Source of the DNA: CAVRQM01 sp963723455
GTDB lineage: Bacteria > Pseudomonadota > Alphaproteobacteria > Acetobacterales > Acetobacteraceae
DNA: 64,000 bases
Assembly: GCA_963723455.1 (NCBI GenBank)
Contig: CAVRQM010000001.1
Location: 682,001-746,000, forward strand
Reading direction: 5' to 3'
Of this stretch, positions 29,301 through 38,604 are shown piece by piece. Within the stretch, counting starts at the first letter, position 1. Each line of letters starts with the position of its first letter. The position numbers were made by a program, and so were the translations under genes. The notes beneath the pieces are model-generated. The model did no database searches and was not told the DNA's origin. It worked only from the letters and a program-made list of their open reading frames with translations.

Positions 29301-29852
29301 CGACGCGGCTACGCTGGCGCAGGCCGAGGCGGTGCTGGCCGCCTGCCGCGCGCGCGGCTGGCGGATCGCCACGGCCGAGAGCTGCACCGGCGGCCTGATC
29401 GCCGCCGCGCTGACGGCGATCGCCGGCAGCAGCGACGTGGTCGATCGCGGCTTCGTCACCTATTCGAATCCGCCAAGACGAGATGCTGGGCGTGCCCGCG
29501 GCGCTGATCGAGGCGGCGCGGCGCGGTCAGCGAGGCGGTGGCCGCGCGCGATGGCCGAGCGGCGCGCTGGCGCGACGCGCCGGCGCATGTGGCCATCGCC
29601 GTGACCGGGATCGCCGGGCCGGGCGGCGGCAGCGCCGACAAGCCGGTCGGGCTGGTCTGGTTCGGCTGGCGCAGCGCGGCGCGGCCCGCCGCGACCGCGC
29701 GGCAGGTCTTCCCCGGCGAGCGCGGCGAGGTGCGGCATGCGACGGTCGCGCACGCGCTATCCATGCTGCTGCGGGCGGCCGGCGCGGACCAGACAAGCCG
29801 GGGTCAGACGCGGGCCGGCAGCGCCGGCGAGCGGCCCCAGTCGAGCGGATAG
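29296..29852 (+). CDS. pncC: Nicotinamide-nucleotide amidase (CinA C-terminal domain, PncC), frameshifted
   Basis: Deamidates nicotinamide mononucleotide in the NAD salvage (pyridine nucleotide) cycle. About 165 residues, a stand-alone CinA C-terminal domain. Motifs are RIATAESCTGGLIAAALTAI with the catalytic Ser/Thr region, SSDVVDRGFVTYSN, and AVTGIAGPGGGSADKPVGLV. One extra C near 29470 breaks the frame, and removing it gives NRQDEMLGVPAALIEA. A further break lies near 29520. The start is a GTG inside the end of the DUF2252 frame and so is uncertain. The 3' end overlaps the convergent AmpG-like gene by 49 bases, which may reflect a lost stop. Confidence 0.85.
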
Positions 29853-31057
29853 CGGCCGAGGATGAACAGCATCAGCAGCATCCCCGGCAGGGCGGCAAGC
29901 ATGGCCAGCGCGTAGAACGCCGGCCAGCCCACCGCTGCGGCGACGAAGCCGGAGAAGCTGCCGACCGTGTTGGCCGCCAGCGGCGCCACCGAGGTCAGCA
30001 CCGCGAACTGCGTCGCGGTGTGCGCCGACGAACACAGGCCGGACAGGTAGGCCAGGAACGCCGCAGTGGCGCAGCCCTGCGCGAACGCTTCGACCAGTGT
30101 GGTGGCGAACAGCAGCGACTGCTGCGCCGGGGCCACCGCCAGCCAGACATACATCGCCATCGCCGACATCTGGAAGAACCCGGTGGCGATCAGTCCGCGC
30201 GCCACCCCCAGCCGGGCCACCAGCCAGCCGCCGGCGCCGATGCCGGCCAGCGTGCCGAACAGCACCGGCGGACCCAGCGCGGCCACGACTGTCCGGCCGA
30301 ATCCCAACGCATGGTACAGTGACGGCAGCATGGTCCCGGCCATCGCCTCTCCGAGGTTGAACAGCGCCACATAGGCCAGGATCGGCCCAGCCCCGCGCCG
30401 CGCCAGCAGGCCGCGCAGGCTGTCCACCGCCGCCCGCGCCAGCCGGCGCAGCACCGCGCCGCCGGGCTGTGCGGGCAGCACGACCGCCGGCTCGCTGGCC
30501 GCCAGCGTCGCCAGCATTCCCAGCCCGGCCAGCCCCGCCGTGCCCAGCAGCGCGCCGCGCCAGCCGAGCCAGCCCGCCGCCCACAGCACGCCCGAGCGGG
30601 CCGCCAGCATGCCGACCCGATAGCCCCAGACATAGACGGCATTGGCGATGCCCTGCCGGTCGAGCGGGAAGCTCTCGATGCGCCAGGCGTCGATGCCGAT
30701 GTCCTGCGTGGCCGAAAAGAAGGCGATGCAGGCGGCCGCCGCGATCGCCCCGCGCGGCGAGCCGCCCACGTCGCTGCACGCCAGCGCGACGATCGCCAGC
30801 ACCAGCGGCGCCTGTGCTGCCAGCAGCCAGCCGCGCCGCCGTCCCAGACGCCGCAGCCAGCCCGGCGGGGCGACCTGATCGAGCACCGGCGCCCACAGGA
30901 ACTTCAGCGTGTACGGCAGGCCGATCAGGCCGACCAGCCCGATCGTGGCGAGCGGGACGTGCTGTTCGGTCAGCCACTGCCGCAGCGTGAAGCCGGACAG
31001 CAGCAGCGGCAGGCCGGAGCCGAAGCCGAAGGCCAGCATGGCGGCGAGGCGGGGCAT
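29804..31057 (-). CDS. AmpG-like MFS permease
   Basis: 417-residue, 12-helix transporter of the PAT/AmpG family. Members import muropeptides (GlcNAc-anhydroMurNAc peptides) for cell-wall recycling. It shows the family N-terminus FGFGSGLPLLLSGFTLRQWL, LPYTLKFLWAPVLDQV (helix 2-3 loop with the conserved Asp), FSATQDIGIDAWRIE, and AFAQGCATAAFLAYLSGLC. The frame is fully intact although both neighbours are broken. Lying near slt, which makes its likely substrate, it supports a peptidoglycan-recycling theme. Substrate assignment is by family only. Confidence 0.88.
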   Translation of the reverse strand: MPRLAAMLAFGFGSGLPLLLSGFTLRQWLTEQHVPLATIGLVGLIGLPYTLKFLWAPVLDQVAPPGWLRRLGRRRGWLLAAQAPLVLAIVALACSDVGGSPRGAIAAAACIAFFSATQDIGIDAWRIESFPLDRQGIANAVYVWGYRVGMLAARSGVLWAAGWLGWRGALLGTAGLAGLGMLATLAASEPAVVLPAQPGGAVLRRLARAAVDSLRGLLARRGAGPILAYVALFNLGEAMAGTMLPSLYHALGFGRTVVAALGPPVLFGTLAGIGAGGWLVARLGVARGLIATGFFQMSAMAMYVWLAVAPAQQSLLFATTLVEAFAQGCATAAFLAYLSGLCSSAHTATQFAVLTSVAPLAANTVGSFSGFVAAAVGWPAFYALAMLAALPGMLLMLFILGRYPLDWGRSPALPARV

Positions 31058-31201
31058 CGGGCGATGCTGGCACGGCGGCCTCGGATTCGGCAGCCGCGGA
31101 TTTGGCCGCCGCAGGGCCGGTCGATCCGGCTGGGGAACCGAACCGGCGCGCCGATGTTGCATCGCGGCACGCCGCCAGCCCACGCCCCGAGGACGCATCG
31201 C

Positions 31202-32353
31202 ATGTCGCCCGCGCCTGCCGAAGACCCGGACGCTGGCCGCATCCTGAGCTGGCTGCACATCGGCGACCTGCACCTGACCGCAGCCGTCGCCGACAATCAC
31301 CGCGCCCTGCTGCGCATCATCGGGCAGGCCAACCGGACGATGGCCGGGCGGATCGACATGGCGGTGCTGCCGGGCGACTGCGCCGAGCACGGCGCCGCGG
31401 AGGAATACGGCCTGCTGCGCGACGCCCTGCGCGGCCTCGCCATCCCGCTGCATGCGATCCCCGGCGACCACGATTTCCACGCCCGCAGCCTTGATGCGTT
31501 CTATGCCGCGATCGGCGGCCTGCGACTGCCGCAGGCGCGCAGCGTGGCCGGGCACAATTGCCTGTTCCTCGACATGGTCTCGGCGGGCGGTGGCGGCCCG
31601 GATTTCCGGCTCGGCGACGCGCAGCTGGACTGGCTGGCGCACACGCTGAAAAGCGCCAGCGCCGCCGACCAGGACAGCGTGGTGTTCATGCACGCCTACC
31701 CCGCCGAACTGGCCGATCCCGCCGAGGCGCTGGCCGTGCGCCGGCTGTTCGCCGAATACGGCGTGGTCTGTGTCGGCATGGGCCACACGCATTACAACGA
31801 GCTGGCCAATGACGGGCGGACCATCTACGCGGCGGCGCGCTCGACCGGACAGATCGAGGAGGGGCCGGTCGGCTTCGCCGTGGCGGCGGTGGACAGCGGC
31901 GGCGTCGCGTGGCGGTTCCGCGTGCTGGAGCAGGCCGGGCCGCTGGTGCTGATCACCGCGCCGGTGGACCACCGGCTGCTGACCTGGTCGCGCGACCTGC
32001 CGCATGGCAGCCGGCCCCAGGCGCCGGTGCGCGCGCTGGTCTGGTCGGCCGCGCCGGTGCTGCGCTGCGACTGCCGGGCGGGTGACGGCCCATGGCAGGC
32101 GATGACCCGGCATGGCGACGGACCGCTCTGGTCCTGCATCATCGCGGCCCCGTCCGCGTCGCTGCCGCTCATGGTGCGCGCGACCGACGCGGACGGCGTC
32201 AGCGGCGAACACCGGATCGACCTGCCCGGCCCCGATTTCGCCCCGCCGCCGCGCGTGGCCGACGGGTCGGATGCCGACCGCATCGGCGCATGGCCGGAGG
32301 CCGGGATCCTGGGCACCCAGCTCGGACCGAACCGGAACGGCCGGAAACGGTGA
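31202..32353 (+). CDS. Calcineurin-like metallophosphoesterase (Icc type)
   Basis: 383-residue two-metal phosphoesterase. The five metal-binding motifs are visible in order: WLHIGDLHLT, LPGDCAEHG, IPGDHDFHA, FMHAYPAEL and GMGHTHYNE. Related Icc/CpdA enzymes cleave cyclic nucleotides or phosphodiesters. The C-terminal 130 residues form a beta-rich extra domain ending GTQLGPNRNGRKR, more than CpdA has. The frame is intact, and the stop overlaps the following MFS gene by 4 bases (GTGA), so both are probably co-expressed. Confidence 0.88.
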   Translation: MSPAPAEDPDAGRILSWLHIGDLHLTAAVADNHRALLRIIGQANRTMAGRIDMAVLPGDCAEHGAAEEYGLLRDALRGLAIPLHAIPGDHDFHARSLDAFYAAIGGLRLPQARSVAGHNCLFLDMVSAGGGGPDFRLGDAQLDWLAHTLKSASAADQDSVVFMHAYPAELADPAEALAVRRLFAEYGVVCVGMGHTHYNELANDGRTIYAAARSTGQIEEGPVGFAVAAVDSGGVAWRFRVLEQAGPLVLITAPVDHRLLTWSRDLPHGSRPQAPVRALVWSAAPVLRCDCRAGDGPWQAMTRHGDGPLWSCIIAAPSASLPLMVRATDADGVSGEHRIDLPGPDFAPPPRVADGSDADRIGAWPEAGILGTQLGPNRNGRKR

Positions 32354-33635
32354 GCGACGTCGCGCTCCGACAGCCACCCGCCGGCGAGCGCACGCCGTCG
32401 CGGCGCAGCCGGCGCGGCCTGGACGGCGTCAATTTCCTGATGGCCGATGTCAGCGGCGGCCTCGGCCCTTACCTCTCGGTGTTCCTGAAGGGCGACCGGC
32501 ACTGGGCCGCCGGCGACATCGGCATCGCCATGGCGGCCAGCTCGATCGCCGCGGCGATCTGCCAGATCCCGGCCGGGATGCTGGTCGATGCCTCGCGTGG
32601 AAGCGCGCGCTGATCGCCGCCTCCGGCCTGCTCATCGCGCTGGCCTGCGTCGTCATCGGGGTCTTTCCCACTCTGCCGGCGGTGGTCGGCGCGCAGATCG
32701 CGCTGGGCGTGGCATCCGCCGTCATCCCGCCCTCGATCGCCGCACTCAGCCTGGGTCTGGTCGGCCGCAAGCGCCTGGACGGGCGGGTCAGCCGCAACCA
32801 GAGCTTCAACTCCGCCGGCAATTTCACCGCCGCGATCCTGGCCGGCACGCTTGGCCAGTATGTCGGGTTCAACTGGGTGTTCTACCTGGTCTGCGGCTTC
32901 GCCGTGATGAGCGCCATCGCCGCGCGGTATCATCAACCCGCGCGAGATCGACCATGACCTCGCCCGCGGCGGCGAGGACCGGCCGGCTGCCGACGATGCG
33001 GGCGACGGCGGCCCGCTGCCGCTGCGCGAGCTGTTCCGGCGGCGCGATCTGGGGATCTTCCTGGCGCGTGATCCTGTTCCATTTCGGCAACGCCGCGATG
33101 CTGCCGATGGCCGGGCAGGAGCTGGCGCAGCATGACCCCGGCAGCGCGGTGATCGCGCAATCCGCCTGCATCATCGTGGCGCAGGCGGTGATGGTCGGCG
33201 TGGCCTGGGTGGTCGGCCGGGCGATGGCGCGCGGCATCGGGCGCAAGCCGATCTTCCTGGTGGCGCTGGCCGTGCTGCCGGTGCGCGGGCTGCTGTTCAC
33301 GCTGCTGGACGGGCCGGTCGGCGGTGGTGGCGATCCAGCTGCTCGACGGCGTGGCGGCCGGCATCTTCGGGGTGATCGCGGTGGTGATCGCCTCCGACCT
33401 GATGCGCGGCACCGGGCGGTTCAACCTGGCGCAGGGGCTGGTGGCGCTGTGCGTCGGCGTCGGCGCGTCGGCCTCGCAGCTGCCGGCGGCTTCGTGGTCC
33501 AGGCGGCGGGCTATGCCGGCCGGATTCCTTACGCTGGCCGGCGTCGCCGTCGCCGCGCTGCTGTTCTTCCTGCTGCTGATGCCCGAGACCCGCCCCGCTG
33601 ACGACGCAGCGCATGTCGGGCCGGCCGAGGCGTGA
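32350..33635 (+). CDS. MFS transporter, frameshifted
   Basis: About 425-residue major facilitator of unknown substrate, starting with GTG that overlaps the phosphoesterase stop. Segments in order: GLDGVNFLMADVSGGLGPYL (helix 1), ICQIPAGMLVDASRGKRALI with the conserved loop between helices 2 and 3, SRNQSFNSAGNFTAAILAGT, FHFGNAAMLPMAGQELA, FNLAQGLVALCVGVGASAS, and the last helix VAVAALLFFLLLMPETR. Breaks near 32600, 32935, 33050, 33320 and 33490 each look like one base. The family with NFxxADxxGGLGPYL often exports drugs or small acids. Confidence 0.85.
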
Positions 33636-34898
33636 GCCATCCCGCGCATCTGACCTGGGCCATCGCCGCCCTGGCGATTGCTGGCGTCATCATCCGCCCG
33701 TGGCGGCTGCCCGAGGCGGTGTGGGCGGTCGGCGGCGCGGCGCTGCTCGTGGTCCTGGGCCTGCTGCCGCCGCGCGAGGCCTGGCCGGCGTGCAGCGAAG
33801 GCGGCGACGTCTATCTGTTCCTGACCGGAATGATGCTGCTGGCCGAGGTCGCGCGCAGCACGGGCTGTTCGACTGGGTCGCGGCGCTGCGCCGCCGCGCC
33901 GCGCGCGCGGCTCGGCGACGCGGCTGTTCACGCTGATCTACGTGCGTGGGCATGGTGGTCACCGCGTTCCTGTCCAACGACGCGACCGCGGTGGTGCTGA
34001 CGCCGGCGGTCGCCGCGGCGGCGCGGGCCGCGCATGCCGAGAAGCCGCTGCCGTATCTGCTGATCTGCGCGCTTGATCGCCAACGCGGCCAGCTTCGTGC
34101 TGCCGATCTCCAATCCGGCGAACCTGGTCATCTACGGCGCCACATGCCGCCGCTGCTGCAATGGCTGCCGCGCTACGCGCTGCCGTCGCTGGCCTCGATC
34201 GTCGCCACCTACCTGGTGCTGCGCCTGACCCAGCGGCGCGCGCTGCGCCAGCCGATCGCCGTCGGGTCGAGCAGCCCCGCCTGTCGGCCGGGGGCAGGCT
34301 GGCGGCGCGGCGGCATCGGCGTGACCGCGGCGGCGCTGATGGCGGCGCTCGGCGGTGGACATTCAGCTCGGCCTGCCGACCTTCGTCTGCGGCGCGGCAA
34401 CGGCAGCGGTCGTGCTGCTGCGCTGCGGTCGACTCGCGGACCGGCCGGCGGTGCTGGGGACATCTCCTGGGGAGTGCTGCCGCTGGTGGCCGGGCTGTTC
34501 GTGCTGGTGCAGGCGATGCAGCAGACCGGGGTCATTCAGCGACCTGGCCGACCTGCTGCGCCGCATCGGCGCAGCACAGCGCCAGCGAGGCGGCCTGGGC
34601 GCGGGCAGCCTGCTCGCGCTGGCCTGCAACCTGATGAACAACCTGCCGGCCGGGCTGATCGCCGGCCACGCGATGCAGTCGGCGCAGGCGCCGCCGATCG
34701 TCGCCGGCGCGGTGCTGGTCGGCATCGATCTGGGGCCGAACCTGTCGGTCACCGGATCGTTGGCAACCATCCTGTGGCTTGACCGCATTGCGGCGCGAGG
34801 GGCTGCGCTGCAGCGCCTGGGACTTCCTGAAGGTGGGCGCTCTGGTAATGCCGCCGGCGCTGCTGCTGGCATTGGCGGCGCTGTTCGTGGCCGGCTGA
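33632..34898 (+). CDS. ArsB/NhaD-type anion permease, frameshifted
   Basis: About 420-residue transporter of the ion-transporter superfamily (ArsB, arsenite efflux, and relatives). Its GTG start overlaps the MFS stop by 4 bases. Motifs are GGDVYLFLTGMMLLAEVARS, VVTAFLSNDATAVVLTPAVA (family hallmark), FVLPISNPANLVIYG, ACNLMNNLPAGLIAGHAM, and LVGIDLGPNLSVTGSLATIL. Six or so frame breaks lie between 33860 and 34840. The true end is TGA at 34896 after LLALAALFVAG. No arsR or arsC is near, so arsenic as substrate is not shown. Confidence 0.85.
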
Positions 34899-34921
34899 AC
34901 CGATCATTGCAGGAGGTTGCG

Positions 34922-34987
34922 TTGCGCCTGGTCTGGCTCCATCCGCTTCTGCCGGCCGCCGGCGTCGCGCTGATCGCGACGACCTGA
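34922..34987 (+). CDS. Possible 21-residue hydrophobic peptide
   Basis: A TTG start preceded by a perfect AGGAGG at 34911-34916 (5-base gap) opens a 21-codon frame ending TGA at 34985. The predicted peptide is mostly Leu, Ala, Val and Pro and could span or skim a membrane. It fits exactly between the ArsB-like stop and the next gene, 10 bases later. Only the strong ribosome-binding site argues for it. The alternative is a relic of sequence errors at the end of the permease gene. Confidence 0.3.
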   Translation: MRLVWLHPLLPAAGVALIATT

Positions 34988-34997
34988 GCCGCCCGCG

Positions 34998-35900
34998 ATG
35001 TCCGACGCCGCGCCGCTGGACTGTCTGGTGGTGGGGGCGGGCCCGGCCGGGCTGACTGCCGCGATCTATCTGGCTCGCTTCCGCCGCCGCTTCGCTGTGA
35101 TCGACGGGGGCGACAGCCGCGCCGCCTGGATTCCCCGCTCGCACAACCTGCCCGGCTTCCCGGACGGCATCACCGGCCCCGAACTGCTGGCGCGCATGAC
35201 CGCGCAGGCGAGCCGCTACGGGGCGGCGCTTCGTCCCGGATTGGTGACCGGCCTGCGCCGCGTCCGGGGTGGCTTTGCGGCAAGCCTCGACGACGAGACG
35301 CTGCACGCGCGCACCGTGCTGCTGGCCACCGGCGCGCAGGACCGCGCCCCGGCGATGCAGGGATTGCGCGACGCGGTGCGCCGCGGGCTGGTCCGATATT
35401 GCGGCATCTGCGACGCCTTCGAGATCATCGGGCGGCGTCTCGCGGTGCTGGGCGCCGGCGGGCATGGTGCGCGCGAGTGCCTGTTCCTGCGCGCCTACAG
35501 CGATGACGTGACGCTGTTCCTGCCGGAGCAGCCGGTGGCGCCCGACGCGGGGCTGCGCCGCCGGCTGCTGGCGGCCGGCGTCACGCTGGCGGCCTCGCCG
35601 CTGGCCATGGCGAAAGCGGCCGGCGCGGTTGTCGAGATCGTGACCCGGGACGGCGCACACCACCGCTTCGATCATCTGTATGCGGCGCTCGGCAGCGCCG
35701 TGCGATCGGATCTCGTGGCCCCGCTGGGCGCGGAACTTACAGACGCAGGCTGCGTCGTCACCGACGCGCATCAGCGCACCAGCGTCGATGGCCTGTTCGC
35801 CGCCGGCGACGTGGTCGTGGGCGTGGACCAGATCGCCGCGGCGATGGGCCACGCCGCCATTGCCGCGACCGCCATTCACAACCGGCTGCGCGGCGCGTAG
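34998..35900 (+). CDS. Thioredoxin-reductase-like FAD/NAD(P) oxidoreductase
   Basis: 300-residue flavoprotein of the class II pyridine nucleotide-disulfide family, intact. FAD site VVGAGPAGLTAAIYLARF, the redox-active CxxC in RYCGICDAFE near residue 135, NAD(P) site VLGAGGHGARECLFL, and the second FAD motif VDGLFAAGDVVVGVDQIAAA. Both cysteines of CxxC are present, unlike CxxC-lacking ferredoxin-NADP reductase relatives, so disulfide reduction is possible. The partner is unknown and no thioredoxin gene is adjacent. It is followed 12 bases later by an alcohol dehydrogenase. Confidence 0.9.
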   Translation: MSDAAPLDCLVVGAGPAGLTAAIYLARFRRRFAVIDGGDSRAAWIPRSHNLPGFPDGITGPELLARMTAQASRYGAALRPGLVTGLRRVRGGFAASLDDETLHARTVLLATGAQDRAPAMQGLRDAVRRGLVRYCGICDAFEIIGRRLAVLGAGGHGARECLFLRAYSDDVTLFLPEQPVAPDAGLRRRLLAAGVTLAASPLAMAKAAGAVVEIVTRDGAHHRFDHLYAALGSAVRSDLVAPLGAELTDAGCVVTDAHQRTSVDGLFAAGDVVVGVDQIAAAMGHAAIAATAIHNRLRGA

Positions 35901-35912
35901 CTGAAGGAGATC

Positions 35913-36974
35913 ATGATGCTGCAATGCGTCGGCTACGCCGCCACCGAAAAGACCGCGAAGCTCGAGCCATATCGCTTCGAACGTGCCGAGCCGGAGCAAG
36001 GGCAGGTGCAGATCGAGATCCTATTCTGCGGGGTCTGTCATTCGGATCTGCACCAGGTTCGCAACGAATGGGGCAACACCGTCTATCCATGCCTGCCGGG
36101 CCACGAGATCTGCGGGCGCGTGGTCAGGACCGGGGCTGGCGTCAGCAAGTTCCGCGAGGGCGACCTGGTCGGCGTCGGCTGCATGATCGATTCGTGCCGC
36201 ACCTGCAACGCCTGCCGCGAAGGGTTGGAGCAGTATTGCGAGGGGCCGAAAGGCTGGACCGCCACCTATAACGGCCCGCAGAAGCCGGACGGGACCAACA
36301 CGTTCGGCGGCTACTCGAATGCCGTCGTGGTGCGTGAGGAGTTCGTGCTGCGCATCCCCGAGGCGATCAGGCCGGAGCTTGCCGCGTCGATCCTGTGCGC
36401 GGGGGTCACCACCTTCTCGCCGCTCCGCCACTGGAGGGTCGGGCGCGGGCAGACCATCGGCGTGGTCGGGCTGGGCGGGCTGGGCCACATGGCCACCAAG
36501 CTCGCCCGCGCGCTGGGCGCGCAGGTGGTGGTGTTCACCCGCACGCCGGAGAAGCTGGACGAGGCGAGGCAGCTGGGCGCCGCCGACGCCGTGCTGTCCA
36601 CCGACAAGGATGCGGTCGGCAAGCATGCCAGCACGCTCGACTTCGTGCTGAACACCATCCCCGAGCCGCATGACGTGAACCCGTACATGACGCTGCTGAA
36701 GCGCGACGGCCATCTGGTGATCGTCGGGCAACTGGCGCCGTTCTCTACCCCGGTCAACAGCGGCCCGATGGCGTTCAAGCGGCTGTCGCTGGGCGGCTCA
36801 CTGATCGGCGGCATCCCCGAGACGCAGGAGGTGCTGGATTTCTGCGCCGAGCACGGCATCGCGCCGGACATCCAGGTCATCCCGATCGACCGCATCAACG
36901 AGGCCTATGACGGGATGCAGGCGAGCGAGGTGCGGTTCCGCTACGTGATCGACATGGCGAGCCTGAAGGTCTAG
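35913..36974 (+). CDS. Zinc-dependent alcohol/aldehyde dehydrogenase (YahK/CAD type)
   Basis: 353-residue medium-chain dehydrogenase of the YahK/cinnamyl-alcohol group, which reduces aldehydes with NADPH. Catalytic zinc ligands: Cys in FCGVCHSDLH and His-Glu in PGHEICG. Structural zinc cysteines lie in SCRTCNACREGLEQYC. The family-specific stretch is GPQKPDGTNTFGGYSNA, and the nucleotide site is GVVGLGGLGHMATKLA. It starts at the first of two ATGs after AAGGAG. Frame intact. It probably forms an operon with the flavoprotein, hinting at aldehyde or redox detoxification. Confidence 0.93.
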   Translation: MMLQCVGYAATEKTAKLEPYRFERAEPEQGQVQIEILFCGVCHSDLHQVRNEWGNTVYPCLPGHEICGRVVRTGAGVSKFREGDLVGVGCMIDSCRTCNACREGLEQYCEGPKGWTATYNGPQKPDGTNTFGGYSNAVVVREEFVLRIPEAIRPELAASILCAGVTTFSPLRHWRVGRGQTIGVVGLGGLGHMATKLARALGAQVVVFTRTPEKLDEARQLGAADAVLSTDKDAVGKHASTLDFVLNTIPEPHDVNPYMTLLKRDGHLVIVGQLAPFSTPVNSGPMAFKRLSLGGSLIGGIPETQEVLDFCAEHGIAPDIQVIPIDRINEAYDGMQASEVRFRYVIDMASLKV

Positions 36975-37001
36975 CCGCGGCGCTTTGGGTCGGTCGCGGC
37001 G

Positions 37002-37238
37002 TCAGCGGGTCTTTTGCTCCGCCGGCCGGTGCGCCTCCTGGCGACCGGCCGCGGTCTCGGTAGCGTGGCGGTCGCTGTGCGGCGTGCCCTTGGCCTCGTC
37101 GGCGTGTGCATCGCCGCCGCTGGTCCCGGTGGCCGGCGTGTTCGCCGGCGGGTCGCTGGCCGGGAAGCTCTCCCGGCTGGCCTCGTCCGCCTGCCGGTCG
37201 GCGTCGGTCTGCTGGGTGGCCTTTCCGGTGCCGGACAT
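37002..37238 (-). CDS. Small acidic disordered protein
   Basis: 78 residues, rich in Ala, Asp, Glu, Thr and Gln, with no hydrophobic core, so probably unfolded. The conserved core DEASRESFPASDPPA is common in short proteobacterial proteins of unknown function, often near stress genes. GAGGG 7 bases upstream supports the ATG. It is divergent from the YidB-like gene. No known catalytic motif. Confidence 0.7.
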   Translation of the reverse strand: MSGTGKATQQTDADRQADEASRESFPASDPPANTPATGTSGGDAHADEAKGTPHSDRHATETAAGRQEAHRPAEQKTR

Positions 37239-37330
37239 GCAACGCCCTCGGATGTGTTAAGCGAGGCCAACGCCGCCGCCGCGGTGCGGTTCGGGGCGGA
37301 CGGGCGGCCGCAGCGGGAGAGACATGGACG

Positions 37331-37717
37331 ATGGGCTTCTTCGACGACCTGATGACCGAGTTGTCCTGGGTCGAGGACGCGACGCACCCGGATTTCGTGC
37401 AGGCGCTGCAGGGCATGCTCGGCGACGAGGAACAGCCGGGCATCGGCCTGCCGGACCTGCTGGAGCGCCTGCGCGCCGCCGGGCTTGGCGGCGTTGTGCA
37501 ATCCTGGGTCAACGAAGGCACCAGCATGCCGATCGCGCCGGATCAGATCGCCGGCGCGCTGGGCGACGACCAGGCGCAGGCGATGGCGACGCGTGCCGGC
37601 ATGGCGCCCGAGCGGTTCCTCGAAGCGCTCGCCGAGCACGTGCCGGGGCTGATCGAGCGGCTGTCGCGCACCGACCAGCTGCGCCCGGGCGGCGCGGGCG
37701 CGACCTCGACAGTCTGA
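37331..37717 (+). CDS. YidB-like (DUF937) protein
   Basis: 128-residue cytoplasmic protein of the DUF937/YidB family, function unknown. Typical elements: LPDLLERLRAAGLGGVVQSW, VNEGTSMPIAPDQIAGALG (the NxPIxPxQL motif) and FLEALAEHVPGLIERLSRT. The start is chosen at the ATG giving MGFFDDLM. Frame intact. It stands alone, divergent from the small acidic gene, and is the last native gene before the IS cluster. Confidence 0.88.
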   Translation: MGFFDDLMTELSWVEDATHPDFVQALQGMLGDEEQPGIGLPDLLERLRAAGLGGVVQSWVNEGTSMPIAPDQIAGALGDDQAQAMATRAGMAPERFLEALAEHVPGLIERLSRTDQLRPGGAGATSTV

Positions 37718-37764
37718 GTGACCGCCGTCGCAGCGTGGCGCGCCGACCTGTGCCACGCTTAGCA

Positions 37765-38200
37765 TTACAGTTGCACTTTCTTAAGCAGGTGAGCTTTTCT
37801 TGCGGACGCCTGATGAGCCGGTCGCCAGAGTGACCACGCGATGATGTGGGCGGGTTGGATGCGTCTTTGTGCCAACCTTGTGGGATGCGCCGGATTTCCT
37901 GGAGAGACCAGCGGATCAGCGGCGGCGAGACGTCTTTGGCGCCCTTCGCATTCTTTTGGGGGCGTCGCGGTGTTCGCGCGATGCCAGATGGCGGCCATCA
38001 TGGCACGCCAGCATGACCAGCGACATGTGGCGATGCCAATTATGCCAAGACCGGTCGATCTGCTTCGCAGCTCAACCGTTGTGATCGAGACCCAACTCAT
38101 TCTTCGCGGTCTCGAAGCTGTCTTCGATCGCCGGCGTTGGCTCCGCGAAGGGGTGGCGGATCCGCAGCAGGCTTTTCCGGGGCACGGCCAGCTCAAGCCG
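37765..38200 (-). mobile_element. IS701-family transposase remnant (C-terminal end)
   Basis: Read on the minus strand over several frames it gives RHPFAEPTPAIEDSFETAKN, ELGLDHN, WHRHMSLVMLA, and HIIAWSLWRPAHQASARKA, the C-terminal region of IS701-type transposases. The N-terminal two-thirds and catalytic residues are missing, and the frame is broken repeatedly. Confidence 0.75.
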
Positions 38201-38212
38201 GAGCAGCAGGAG

Positions 38213-38420
38213 TGACACAGCTGCGGCGTGAGGTCGCCAAGCTGAAGGCGGAGCGCGACATCCTAGAAAAAAGCCGCGGCCTACTTGCCAAGGAGCTGAC
38301 GTGAAGTTCGGCTTTGTTGCAAAGCACCGAGGGGTCTGGCCGGTGTGTTGGCTCTGCGGGGCGCTCGGTGTCTCGCGCAGCGGCTTATCCGGCCGATGCC
38401 GCGAGCCGCTCCTGCGTAAA
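38213..38420 (+). mobile_element. IS3-family transposase fragment (OrfA end and OrfB start)
   Basis: LRREVAKLKAERDILEKSRG is the leucine-zipper end of an IS3-family OrfA. It is followed by the OrfB start KFGFVAKHRGVWPVCWLCGA, GVSRSGL. It then breaks off. The family differs from the IS in hsdS. Nothing recognisable lies between 38421 and 38604. Confidence 0.75.
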
Positions 38421-38604
38421 CAGCGGATTGATCCGCGCCTTCACATCCCGCAGCGACGAGGCCCAGAGCTCAAACGTCGTCTCGATCGAGGCGCCCGACC
38501 TCCATGATCTCCCGAATTATGGTTGCCCATGGATGCAGAGATCACGGAGATCCGCAACTGTAATGCTCGCCGACGCGCAATGACATGCGAACTCACTGTA
38601 CGGC

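Noticed and set aside
25452..34898. Programmed frameshifting in many genes
   Set aside because: Breaks are numerous, lack slippery sites and occur in unrelated genes. The only credible slippery run is the A7 of the IS3 element.
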